Origin: Paramacrobiotus metropolitanus
Lineage: Eukaryota > Tardigrada > Eutardigrada > Parachela > Macrobiotidae
Assembly (NCBI RefSeq): GCF_019649055.1
Contig: NW_026570252.1
Location: forward strand, 1,054,001 to 1,118,000
Reading direction: 5' to 3'
Length of the DNA: 64,000 nt
Under the pieces are notes generated by a model. It saw only the letters and a list, made by a program, of their open reading frames with translations. It was not told the DNA's origin and did no database searches. Both the position numbers and the translations under genes were made by a program. This document shows positions 38,126 to 48,928 of the stretch, in pieces (position 1 is the first letter of the stretch; the number at the start of each line of letters is the position of its first letter).

Positions 38126-39219
38126 TCCGCCACTGCAGTAAAGACCGCGGGCCATAATCTTGCATTCTTAGCATAACCTTATGTACTGTCCTGATAAAGG
38201 ATTGCTGATCGCTCCGCTTACGCTGTTTATGTAAGAAATTCCAGCGATGCAACTGCGTACGCCACGTATAACAACTGCATAAGCTCGCAGTGCTAAATCA
38301 GCAACGCCGAATAATAATAGGTACCTTCAGGCTTCAGCAGTGACTGCCTATCTAATGCCAACTAACTTTATGATAAGCCAGACTAGCTTTATGACATGAA
38401 CATGGTGTTGATTGTCGGTAAGTGTTGCACAAGCACGTATATTATAATTTTTTCGGTTGTACGGCGTTCTGTTTCTGTTTGATGGATATTATTTAAGAAC
38501 GGAGGCACGCGGAGGCGAAGCCGAGGCTGTTTCAAGCAGCAAATAAAAACGATCAAATCGAAATGAATAGTAACAACTACCTAACCATAAACTGATCGGA
38601 TAAATAAATAAATAAGCAACAACCGGAGTTACAGTGGAGCAGTTAGCAGTTGCTGTTAACTTAGCATCCACGTGTCTTAATGCAAGTTTCACGAAGACCG
38701 CTGATAGAACTCGTCCGGCCAAACTCCGTCTTGGGACTCATTAGTTGGATGCAGAACAACATTCTGATCGGATGGACTTATAGGAGCCGTGCCAACTAGC
38801 CGACGCAACCGATAATCAACTGGAAAAATGGACATGCCAGATTAGAAAACACATTTTTTTCTCGTCTTCTCGTTTCTTAATATTCATCTCATTAATTTTC
38901 TGCCACTCTGCGCAAGATGTAGTCTGTAGTTCTAAATACCATTACCGTAAATATTGTAGAATACACTTATATATATAACCAGAAGCGACCAAATCTAAAT
39001 TACGTATCTATCAAGACTGTACTCTGTATTCCTCCTACGCTTCGGTCATGCAGTGCCCGCCAAAAGCGAGTGCACTTTACTAGTATTATAACGGTACAGG
39101 TCTAAAGCGTTATGTAAAACAATAAACTCGCTGATGGTTAGTGATTACGCACAACTGCAACTGCAGTGCCGACAGTAAATCTATAAAATTGCTGTTAACT
39201 CTCGGAAAGGCTTAACTTG
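38126..39219. other. gene-free stretch between NYN exon candidates
   Basis: No exon-like block is seen; a short direct AACTAACTTTATGA/GACTAGCTTTATGA pair occurs near 38360-38395. It could be an intron of the NYN gene. Confidence 0.3.
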
Positions 39220-39239
39220 TCAGCGCTGCAGCGATTTAC

Positions 39240-40011
39240 CTGTTACGACTACGACTTTCGTATCGGACGCGCTGGACTTGAACACATCCTTCAGGTGCTC
39301 CAGAATGATGTTGTCTGCCTTGTCCTTTGTGTAGGGTAATCCATCCCAGCAACACTGAATCATGACACCTGTAGTAGGCGATATTTTTGAACTAACCGGC
39401 GAACAAATCTGACATTTTACTGGCGTTAGAGCTGCCGGGGCCAAATCATCAACCCGAAGTGCGAAGTGCTTGCGTCTTATTAACTTATTACCTTCGATTC
39501 TAGTAGACACTGTACTGCCGGCTTTCCAGGTTTCTAGCGTTTCGGGATTGCATACTTTAGCAGCTTGAATGCACTTATATTGCGAGCAACGGCTATTGCC
39601 GTCAAACCCTCCACAGATGATTTTAATACTATATTGTTGATGTAAATCAATGCCGTACGATGAAGCAATGTTACGTAGATGTCCCACACATTTCTCGAAA
39701 GTCGCATGTTTCGGAATCATACACCTTGCGTTTTCCATATCCCAAAACAATCTCACGGGTCGTTCGCTGAATAACCATTTGTGCAATGCCCATCCAGCTA
39801 CCACAGCACCGCCTGCCAGTAAGGCACCTTCTAAAACATTCCACCATCCCCCGGGAGGACCACCGCCGGGAGGACCAACCCCGGGGGGATCATATCCGGG
39901 AGGATCGTCGTCGCTGGGGGGATCATTTCCTGGGGGATCATCGCCGGGAGGATCACCGCCGGGAGGATAATCTGCGGGTGGGCGGACGTCTTGTCCCCTT
40001 TTTGGGTTCAT
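39240..40011 (-). CDS. membrane-anchored NYN/PIN-like ribonuclease, first exon (3' end missing or broken)
   Basis: From the ATG at 40011 the minus strand encodes a Pro/Asp/Gly-rich repeat segment (DDPPG units on an 18-bp DNA repeat), then WW and a hydrophobic helix (VLEGALLAGGAVVAGWAL) likely to span a membrane. A domain starting RLFWDMEN follows, the hallmark first strand of NYN nucleases (MARF1/LabA-like; the D and the E-N pair are the expected metal-site residues). Further on, KADNIILEHL and VVVVT match the later NYN strand, normally followed by a G-D-x-D/N-F motif. The frame leaves this course at a GT donor (39239-39238) and would stop a few codons later. A candidate exon at 37224 and below reads ISNENFSEM, which suits that motif, but the phase does not match and it hits stops. 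The gene is therefore truncated, decayed, or has an exon I did not find. Confidence 0.6.
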
Positions 40012-40031
40012 TCTCAGATAAAACGAGTTGC

Positions 40032-40040
40032 CCCTTTTAT
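40032..40040 (-). promoter_or_regulatory. TATA-box-like element very close to the NYN gene start
   Basis: TATAAAAGG lies about 21-29 bases before the ATG at 40011. With usual TATA-to-start spacing, transcription would begin at or near the start codon, so the mRNA would be almost leaderless; otherwise the box is fortuitous. Confidence 0.3.
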
Positions 40041-40612
40041 ACACAGTGTGACAGTACCACTTAAAGGTGTGTGGGCACTTTCGTTAAACAATCTCAGCTA
40101 TCAGGCACAATTTCCTGCACAATAAATACTCCCCTGGCACGCAATCATGACCCACTGGATTAGATAAGTGCTATAACTTTAGTCTTTGCCCGTGTCGCCG
40201 TGTGTATGAGGTTTTATGATCAGGGTTGTGTGCAAGGTTTTATGGTAGGTTTTATGACAGGTGATAGGGTTTCACTATCGTGGCTCATATCGGGGAGGCT
40301 GGACGATAACCTTGATAGATGATTTGAAAAGAGCTTAAAGTCCACGTAAATAACTCGTGCCTACAAAATGGTATCTGTACAAAGGAGTCAGCGTTAGTCA
40401 TATTCTGGCATCTTTACATACCGCATACATACAGTACAGCGTAGATTATGAAATCCAGTTTACTGCATATCCAAATGTAATGTTTATACAGCACTATACA
40501 GAGTTGGTAATTAGGTAGTGTGTCGCACTGCAACGTAGAAGTTGTAACATCTCATGGTCAGTTCCGTGGCCTCTTTTTTGGGCGGTATTAGTTTTCCGTA
40601 TCCTTACTGTGT

Positions 40613-41422
40613 ACGTGTGTAACGGTCCAAAACGACCGGTCGTCTGAGACGACCGCCGGTCGTTTCAGCCTCTAAACCGTCCGAAACGACCGGGGGCCGC
40701 CAAAACGACCGCCGTAAATTTTTCCCTACCAGTTTTTTTCGCTCTTTCAGTCGCAAACAAAACGAATGAATGTAATTTCGTATCCAGTCGTTCCTGCCGG
40801 AGAGTAATTTCGTGTCCGGCCATTCCTGCTGGAGTGTAATTTCGTATCCGGTCGATTCTGCCGGAGTGTGATTTCGCATCCTGTCGTTTCTGCCGGAGAG
40901 TATTTTCGTGTCTGGTCATTCCTGCCGGAGTGTAAATTCGTATCCGGTCGTTCCTGCTCCGGCAGAAACGACCGGACACGAAATTGCACTCCGGCAGCAA
41001 CGACCGGATACAAATTACTATCCGGCAGAAATGACCGGACACGAAATTACTTTCCGGCAGGAACGACCGCTTGCGAAATTACACTCCGGCAGAAACGACC
41101 GGCCACAAACTTACACTCCGGCAGAATGTCCGGACACGAAATTACACTCCGGCAGAATCTACCAGATACGATTTTACACTCCAGCAGAAACGACCGCATG
41201 CGAAATTACACTCCGGCAGAAACGACCTTACACTCCGGCAGAAACGACCGGATACGAATTTACATTCATTCGTTTTGTCTGCGACTGAAAGAGCGAAGAA
41301 AACTGGTAGGGCAAAATTTACGGCGGTCGTTTTGGGGGCCCCCGGTCGTTTCGGACGGTTTAGAGGCTGAAACGACAGGCTATCGTCTCAGACGACAGGC
41401 CGTTTTGGACGGTTACATACGT
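40613..41422. mobile_element. foldback-type element: long inverted arms made of about 31-bp repeats
   Basis: The ends are inverted copies: ACGTGTGTAACGGTCCAAAACG on the left and CGTTTTGGACGGTTACATACGT on the right. The shared subterminal order is TCGTCTGAGACGA, TTTCAGCCTCTAAACCGTCC, CGAAACGACCGGG, ACGACCGCCGTAAATTT, then CTCTTTCAGTCGCA and CGAATGAATGTAA. Inside, each arm consists of about 31-bp units (core ACTCCGGCAGAAACGACCGG then TACGAAATT) and the orientation flips near 40955. There is no transposase ORF; the open frames across it are repeat artefacts. This architecture matches foldback or large MITE elements. Confidence 0.88.
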
Positions 41423-42033
41423 GCGCAGTGTGCATGACTCAAGCAGATTAAGTTCCGACTTCGGCTAGTTTGAGGAACTTGAGGCGCTTTTACTTTCTGC
41501 CGCATTTCCAGCATGAGGCGTCACAACAGACACACTTAAAGGTTTCATTCAAACCTACATGGAAATGTCAAGTGTTGCGAAGACGATTGTAATTATTATA
41601 TTGGCGCACACCTGGTATTTTCATTTTTGCCATAAGAGAACAAATCAGGCGTTGCATACCGCACTGCAGAATATACATTCCTAATGATTACTGCCAGCGG
41701 TTTTTACCGTGACAGTTAGACATTTCTGCGTCCAAGCTCGTGATGTCCTTTTGCTACGTCTGCTTTCGACAATAAGTAGATAAATGAAGGCATTTTGATT
41801 AAATTAGTTCCGCTCCATTCTTTGATCGATAGCCGCATGTAACTGCACTCTTGGAAAGGGGAACAGCAAGACGACCGGCTACCAGGACTGAGCAGAATGT
41901 GAATTATCAACACACTGCAACACGGGAACATGACCTTTACTTTTTAAAAGTCTTTAAGGAATGCTGGAGGAGGGTACAGTCAAGAAAATGATATACGACT
42001 TATTGTTTTAAAGCCCACTTTCCCACTCGTTTT

Positions 42034-42227
42034 AAGTTCATGAGCGAAATTTTTGCTATGAAGACTATTCATTTCTGGCATTTTTGTTTGTCCGGAACAC
42101 CGGGTTACCGAAATATGAAAACATATAGGTACATACTGTACTTAGAGTGACCAAATTAGAGACAAAACAAAGTACCCGATGCGGTGTGAATGCTTACAAG
42201 TCGTTGCACTTTAGCAAATGTGCCTCG
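42034..42227 (+). repeat. dispersed repeat, copy 1 (about 190 bp)
   Basis: Shares ATGAAGACTATTCATTTCTGG, TTTTTGTTTGTCCG, GTGACCAAATTAGAGACAAA and TTTAGCAAATGTGCCTC, in the same order, with 44847-45030. There is no coding content, and both copies end at the same word. Confidence 0.88.
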
Positions 42228-42426
42228 AAACAGGATTTCCAAATGACAATTTCCAAACAGGATTTCTTTTCTGCATCTGTCAATACGATTACCTGTTTGC
42301 TCTGCAAGGTATCGGCGCCAAACTCTGTCATGCAGATTCCAAACGAGAGCACCGGCATGCGCATTGTCAGTTTCACCGGTGCCATGGACTTCGTAAGGAT
42401 AGAAGTATAGCAAATTGAAGAGTGTT

Positions 42427-42481
42427 CACTGGTTTAAGAACCTTTGGCACCGGACCGGTGCCAAAGACTGTTAAACCAGTG
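42427..42481. repeat. 55-bp hairpin (27-bp arms)
   Basis: The arms CACTGGTTTAA...CTTTGGCACCGG and their complement flank a single central base, with about 24 of 27 positions pairing. No terminator or gene context is seen; it may be a tiny MITE or palindromic repeat. Confidence 0.75.
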
Positions 42482-42948
42482 GACATTCCGCTGCCGCACA
42501 TAAGGACACAAAAGCCGATTTCGAGATTACTACTGAAATTGCGCACGATCTCCCGGTTCATGGGATAAAGATGACGCCTGCTGCGGTAGGGGAGTGAACT
42601 TAAGCGGCACTTACAGCGAATCCGTCGTTAACACAAACCATGCAAATGACCAGGTAGAAAATGGTGCCCACCAAAATAACAGCAAGGGAAACCGCGATGT
42701 CATCGCATTTTTCATTGCTATTTTTTTGGTTCTAGTGCTGTCTTATACTAGAACCAGCAATCTTCCCCGTTCCCTTTGGGCTGTCTGCTCCCATGCCAGA
42801 CAACCAAAAGGGAAAGGGCAAGTTTAAGGGCATTGGAGAGACTCAAATGGAGACTGATGCAGGCAGAGATGGCAGAGACTGTAGTGGAGTGGAGGCAGAG
42901 ACTCAAATGCGGTTTGGGTCGGAATTCAATGCAAGTGGAAGGTACGAT

Positions 42949-43025
42949 GCTAGGCTTTCGCACCCCCGTCTGTAGATTAGCGTCAGGTATGACGCTAATT
43001 TACAGACAGGGGTGCGAAACCTAGC
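42949..43025. repeat. 77-bp hairpin (about 35-bp arms)
   Basis: The left arm GCTAGG, CTTTCGCACCCC, GTCTGTAGATTAGCGTCA is complementary to the right arm TGACGCTAATTTACAGAC, GGGGTGCGAAACCTAGC, with a loop of a few bases. It ends sharply at GCTAGG/CCTAGC, which suggests a small mobile palindrome. Confidence 0.85.
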
Positions 43026-43990
43026 AAAATCATTTTGACGCCGTCAAGATGATAATGAACCTTGGCTTAATGAACAGAGCCATCCAAAATACATGAGCAG
43101 TACAATTAAAATATGAATGCTGGGGAAAGTTTTTCAATAAACCTGCATTGTTCGGTAAACGGATAGAGCACAGAACGGTACGCAACGAACAACGGCAACT
43201 GGCTACAACAGCCACACTTACTCAAAAAAATAGGTGGCTCCAGCTTAAAACTGAGCATGTGTAGCTTCATAAATTTTGGATATTCTTCGCCTACAGACGA
43301 CGAAAGAAAAATTAATACTCTCTCGTGGAAGGTTATCATCGAAACGCATTTGGGCAAGCAGTCACAGGTACAACTGACTACCTTGTAAAACTTGTACATA
43401 TCGTTCAACGCTGGCGGTCCTCAGAAGGGGAGTAATACAGCACAGCAGGCGATAACCGCTTGTCCTTGTGGACCCATCTAAAGCAAACTTACAGTTTTCC
43501 CTGGGATCGTGCTGCAGCTGTATTAAATCCCTGGAGAAATATTTTTACCGACATCGCTCATGAACGAAGTAAGCTAATTCAGCATAACACCGGTAAATCT
43601 TCGTTACATATTCTGATGTTTACGAGAATGCTCGCTATGAAGGCACACAGAGAAAATGCGGCGTCAGAATACTGGAAAACGACGTTCCTATTCAGTAATG
43701 GTGCTTGTGCTAACGTGCAGCCTTGTCCTGTAGCTTTTTGTTCATTGTATTAACTGTTTTGTTTGCTGTTTGGAGTTTGTCAGTTGTACCGGTCCATAAC
43801 ATCCGCATGGCGAAGGTGTCCCTCGTAGGGACTCCCTACGATAGTCTTGTGCTTAAATGTCCGGTGCCCTTTCAGACGTCGGCTGTGCAGTTTGAACATT
43901 TTAGGTTTTCGAGAACATAATTTGGCATCAGACGCTTTTTTTCCCAGACCACTACAAATCATTTGACTACAGAATGTCATAAAACAGGAG
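43026..43990. other. no gene supported
   Basis: Near 43720-43920 a plus-strand frame without an ATG reads FLFIVLTVLFAVWSLSVV then KVSLVGTPYDSLVLKCPVP, faintly like a signal peptide and the first strands of an Ig domain, then stops. It may be a fragment, but I cannot support it as a gene. Confidence 0.25.
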
Positions 43991-44074
43991 AAAAAAGGTT
44001 TGGGAGTGCGCGAAAGTGAAAGATTTCGTGCATGTACACGAATTCGGTACCATGTACCGGGCCACTTCCCTTAA
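43991..44074 (+). mobile_element. solo right end of the TTAA foldback family
   Basis: Matches the right terminus of 56698-57375: TTTGGGAGTGCGCGA, GTACACGAATT, ATGTACCGGGCCA, then TCCC followed by TTAA. The matching left arm is absent nearby, so it is a truncated copy that keeps the same terminal TTAA. Confidence 0.75.
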
Positions 44075-44405
44075 GATAATATAACATCAGATTCCCAGAT
44101 GGGCTTCCTCAGACCGGCATGCTCTTATGATCATTCCCTAGTGCATCTCAGTTCCAAGATCGGCTGTAAGGCCAAATCCCAAATTGAGTGGCAGTGAAAG
44201 ATAAGTCCAGTATTTTGGCAGGGCTAGATCCTACATCAAACGAGCTGAAAAACCAAGGAGGTCGGTGGCATCGCAAGTGCATACATAGCACCATTGTTTT
44301 TGTATTTTATATTAAGGTATTTTATTCCAGTACCAAACAACGCTCGGTAAACGTCTTCGGTCTTATGTGCTCGAAACTACCGAAAAATACGTGAAGTTAG
44401 CCGCC

Positions 44406-44540
44406 ATGTGGAAAGCAATCGTACTCTTCTCAGTTCTAATGGTTCATGTCCACGCCAGTCTCCTTGAGCGATTGCGTCGTGATGTAGGCGCTAACCCGCA
44501 GTCACCCATCCAATCGATTCCGGTAAGGTATTCGCGTTAA
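44406..44540 (+). CDS. small secreted peptide or signal-peptide exon
   Basis: The ATG has a near-ideal start context (GCCGCCATG). It opens a signal peptide, MWKAIVLFSVLMVHVHA, followed by SLLERLRRDVGANPQSP with dibasic RLRRD. The frame stops after 44 residues. A splice donor in frame (CCG/GTAAGG, after 44522) makes it equally likely to be the first coding exon of a larger secreted protein whose next exon I could not find. The dibasic site after the signal peptide would suit a propeptide or neuropeptide precursor, but no repeat peptides are visible. Confidence 0.4.
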   Translation: MWKAIVLFSVLMVHVHASLLERLRRDVGANPQSPIQSIPVRYSR

Positions 44541-44846
44541 TCGCATTTAGTCTTGTTAGTTTATCTGTTGATGTACTTGGTTTTGTCTCATATTTCGCTC
44601 CCTTGAAGCTAATACGGTTTCACATTTAGGCCACCGGTCACTTACAAGGTACAATACTCCCCCTGTTGGCGCTACATGAAAAGCTGCGGATCGCACAATT
44701 TTCTTTTTAGACTCACCAGTCTGTAATCGTCGAACGAAAACTGAAAATAATTATTGGGGTTGCTTAAACTTGCAAACGTGGAAGAGCGGTTCTTTTACAT
44801 TGCACCCCTTTGTTTTTTTATGGAGATTATCGTTTGTTTAGGCTCT

Positions 44847-45030
44847 GAAAGTCATGAGCGAAGTTTTTGTTATGAAGACTATTCATTTCTGGCGTTTTTG
44901 TTTGTCCGACACCAGGTGACCGAAATATAAAAACGTAAACTGTACTTAAAGTGACCAAATTAGAGACAAAAAAAAGTACCCGATGCGGTGTGAATACCTA
45001 CTAGTCGTTGTACTTTAGCAAATGTGCCTC
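44847..45030 (+). repeat. dispersed repeat, copy 2 (about 185 bp)
   Basis: Same-orientation partner of 42034-42227, diverged by scattered substitutions. The two copies are 2.8 kb apart. Confidence 0.88.
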
Positions 45031-45392
45031 TCTCCGTGCCACTGCCAGTTCATACTCCGGCTAATCTTTGCGGAAATACCGTCGGCATCAGAACGTCTGA
45101 TCTGCTCAAATGCATTGAACAAAATGGTCTGTTGTCTGCTTCCCCACCCGGCTAACGCTGGTCTCGACTCACGGTTCATGCTGATGTAAATTAATACAAG
45201 CAGGTGCATTTGGATTTTTATTGGACTCGTTCTCGTTTAAAACAAGTGCTGCAGTTAATACTGATGAATATTAAACATGCTGTGACCGTTAACATGTGTC
45301 CAGTTCTGACTGGACTCCTCATACGCAAGCACTGCGCTAAATTACGCTACGATTATGCCTTCGGCCAATGCGGCTGTTATTTTTTACATTAT
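45031..45392. other. no gene supported
   Basis: Short ORFs only, with no motif. Confidence 0.3.
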
Positions 45393-45543
45393 GGCTGCGT
45401 GCACGGGTAAACACGGGTTTTGGCTGCGTGCACGGGTGATATTTTTGGGTCCGCACGGGTGTTGGCTGCGTGCACGGAGTTTGGGAACGGGTGTTGGCTG
45501 CGGCCACGGGATTCCTACACGGGTGTTGGCTGCGTGCACGGGA
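45393..45543 (+). repeat. GC-rich minisatellite (GGCTGCGTGCACGGG)
   Basis: Five to six imperfect copies of GTTGGCTGCGTGCACGGG with short variable inserts. The open frames over it are artefacts of the repeat. Confidence 0.85.
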
Positions 45544-46264
45544 AATTATTTAAATTGTTTAATTTGAATTTAATTGTATATTTTAGTTATAAATTTTTTA
45601 CATAATTATTACTTATGAAAACCTATTCGCTTAACCCACAATTTCTCAACGAAAATACCTACCGCAAGTACTGCGAAATTTGCTACTATGTACAAGTAAA
45701 GCGACTTGATGGAAGTACTACTATGTTACCAGTTAATATCTATACTTGTTTTTTACGTTTAGTGTTTAATGGTACCCATTCCGCTTATAGAAAAACAAAT
45801 AAAATCACAACGAAGTACACTCAATCAGCACAAAACAGCCTCCGGAGGTCTAAGAACAGAGAACAACTGATCTAAATTCGCTCCGGGTGGAGCTTGTGTT
45901 AGTGCAGTACCATGAAGTACTTGAAAGTCACCGTAAGTAGAGTCGAATTAAGACGTGAGAATCTCTGGAGTGTTTTTTTCCATGAAGATTTTTGTATTAA
46001 GGTAATGCCATTCCTGTATAATATAGCCACGTAAGAATTTCTGCAATACTGCCAATGCTACTGCGTTCCTTTTCGGGATGGATCCTGGAAGGGCACTTTT
46101 GAGCAGGGTCTGATGCGAAATGCGGACACACTTGTGACTTGGTAGCCGCTTATGAATCATGCAACCGACACCATTTTTAAAATCATCGTACGCGTTCCGC
46201 ACAGTTACTCCAACGTTTTCCTTGTCACGCTGCCGTCAGCCGCCTAGTGTGCGACACCAAGTCA

Positions 46265-46830
46265 AAATAAAAAGAGCGGCACACCGACAACTCGCTGATG
46301 ACTATCCTGCTGACCGACAACTTGCTGGCGACTTTTTGCTGACCGACAAAATGACCCGACAGCTTGTTAAAACGACAAACCTCACTGAACGACATTTCGC
46401 TGGACGACCTTTCGTGAACACCGATAACTTGCTAACGACAGTTTGCTGACCTGAGAAATCCAAGAAACCTAAGGAAACTAAAAAAAATAGGAAACCTGAG
46501 AAACCTAACAAACCTAAGAAACCTAAGAAACCTGAGGAAACTGAAAAACCTAAGAAACCTGAGAAACCTAAGGCAACCTAAAAAACCTAAGAAACCTAAG
46601 GAAACTAAAAAACCCTAAGAAGCCTGACAAACCTAAGGCAACCTAAGAGACCTAAGAAACCTAAGAAAAAACAGCAACAAGAAAAAACTCAAAAACTAAA
46701 GTATCGAACCGAAAAGCAAGTTGTCGGTCAGCAAAAATGTTCGACAAAACGTCGGTCAACAAATAGGCAAAAAAGCAAACTGTCGGTTAACAATTTGTGG
46801 GTCAGCGAACTGTAGTTCGGCGAATTAACG
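46265..46830. repeat. composite repeat: inverted GACCGACAA-type flanks around a GAAACCTAA minisatellite
   Basis: The left flank (46285-46440) repeats CTGACCGACAACTTGCTG-like words. The right flank (46720-46810) repeats their complement, such as TTGTCGGTCAGCAAAA. Between them, 46450-46680 is a run of 9-10-bp GAAACCTAAG variants. The whole may be one decayed foldback-like unit. Confidence 0.6.
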
Positions 46831-47277
46831 TGCTATTAAAAAGGGCAAAAAACTGGCAAAAAGAACTTCCATAACCGTAATTCGTGTGACCTTAGGATGC
46901 GTGTTCAGTGTTTCCAGAAGGGTTGCTGCATTTTCTATAACTACCGCTAAATTTGAGCGCCGTTGTAAAAACGCCGTTGTTGATCGAGGATCCTCGGTAG
47001 CTCCCACGGATATTGCTGCCGATGGAAGGGATCGTTTCGGCAAAACCCGTAGCCAACGTCCCGGCATCTCGACTGCCATTGAGCAGAAAAGATATTAAGT
47101 ACCAAAAATCCCATTTTCTCCACACGAGCGGTTTTCTACTACATGTAGACGCCATCACTGGTTCTCATACTCGCAACATCCACTAAAACCTTCTTTTTTG
47201 CAAAATTGACGGCGGCAATGGCGGTTGGCTTAGTGGTAGACGCAGGAGGTGTACGGGTGGAAGTGGATCCATTAGCG

Positions 47278-47574
47278 GTGAGAAGAGAACTTCTCTTCTG
47301 CGGTGACAACATCGGTAACCGTGTAACGGTAAATGCACCGGGACCAACAGCCTGTGGGTCCCTGGGCATTTACCGCTATGCGCCGGAACGTCGGAGTTCT
47401 ACTATTCCAGCACTCGAAAAGTCGATATCCACACAGTATCCTCACACCCTCGGAAGTAATCCCTGTTCGTGGAACATGAAACTCTAGACGGAAGAGCGTT
47501 AACCAAAGGGCCAAACTGCATGGGCAGTCTAACCTACTACCAACGCAATTTGGTCCTTCGTTAAACGCTCTTCC
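47278..47574. repeat. cluster of three hairpins
   Basis: Three inverted repeats lie close together: AGAAGAGAACTTCTCTTCT (47278-47299); CGGTAAATGC with GGGACC against GGTCCC and GCATTTACCG (47327-47375); and GGAAGAGCG with CCAAAGGGCCAAACTGC against GCAATTTGGTCCTTCG and CGCTCTTCC (47490-47574). They are imperfect and non-coding. Confidence 0.65.
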
Positions 47575-47631
47575 ATCCAGAGTGTTAAACAAGAACAAGA
47601 GGGAAATGTGCATCTTTAGCTGAGGGAACAA

Positions 47632-48928
47632 GACAGTATTTGCTTTAAAAACTGGTCTGCTCTAGAAGTCTGAGCTGCTGCTGCTGAATAGCCGCTTTAT
47701 GTACCATTCGTCCGCATTGCGAATTAGCTGCGTTAGCAGTTGCACATCGGGTCTTTACCGAAATCTGCTGTCCATTGCATTCTACAGTTCGGTTTCAGGG
47801 TCTGCGCTTCGAGAAATATGTCGGTAAAAATGCATGTTGGCCGGTTTTACAAGTGCCACTTGACGGATTTTCGCCTGGAAGGCAATACATGCACTACCCT
47901 AGGCAATAGCATTAGCCGTATAAAGCGCATATACCCGTGTGCATGCAAATCTACGCGCGTGAAATTGCCGATTCGGCTGCTTTGGAGAGCGGCATCGTGA
48001 CAAAATCGCCGTGTCACGCCGTTAAATTTCGCAAGCTTCTTGTCTAGCGCATCGGGTTGGCTATTTAGGCAGGTGCCATGTTTTATCGCTTGCCAACAGC
48101 CGCCGAAATAACTGCTGAGCATGTATGTCTTTTTTGATCTGATAGTCTGATGACTTTATTCGGATGCAGCAAAACATTTGTTCGTAGATCAAAAATAGTT
48201 TAATTCAGAACCTTTAACGAAATAAACTTTTATTGTCTCGACAATTTAAGATTTTAGACAATTTAAGATACCTGATTTGCTGTGCAGTGTGTTCAGACCG
48301 TTGGAAACTGTGTACTCCGTATGAAGTACGTTAAACTTAAGTATAGCAGGAGTTTAGTTTGCTGTCAAACACCAGTGCTAACTGGAGTGGACGACACAGT
48401 ACAGTACATGTATATGCCTGTGCAGGTGCGTTGATGGACGCTAATGAAAATGATTTGAATTTGGAGACTGAAAAAGCAACCAAAACCGTTATTCGTGGAT
48501 CTTAGCATTCAGTTTTCTAACGTTCACGACGTGCTGCTGCATTTGCTTTGCAAGCGCTGCTGTAAAACTGTAAAAGCGTCATTGAAAAGCGCGGCTCAGT
48601 CGGTTTCACCGTTTACTTTTTCATCTTATGCCTAATTATGTTCACACTCATGTTTCAGCAGCTGCTTGGTTACAGATAATGATGAACCGAAATGAACAAC
48701 AATCTCTAAAACCGCGTACTTCTACGTAGTCGTGCACCGAAAACGAAAATCACATTATTATCCGCTTAACTTGAAACGTTGCTGTAAAAGGGACAAAACT
48801 GCGCATTTCTGTTAAATAGCAGTTAGCTGCAAGACGTGACAATTTCGAAAAAGCATAGTATTCGAAAGTTAGCTGTATTAGCTGATAAAATCTAGCTGGA
48901 GCAAAGAACTTATGCTAAACCATGAAAC
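47632..48928. other. intergenic, no gene recognised
   Basis: AT-rich to mixed sequence with short ORFs and no exon-like block before the 3' end of the FGase-like gene. Confidence 0.35.

Noticed and set aside
40665-41437. Overlapping ORFs of TGHEITLRQ- and RNYTPAE-like repeats on both strands
   Set aside because: They arise from the 31-bp units of the foldback element, which read open in several frames.
46445-46680. GAAACCTAA run considered as telomeric repeat
   Set aside because: The units vary in length and sequence and lie internally; no uniform telomere unit is present.
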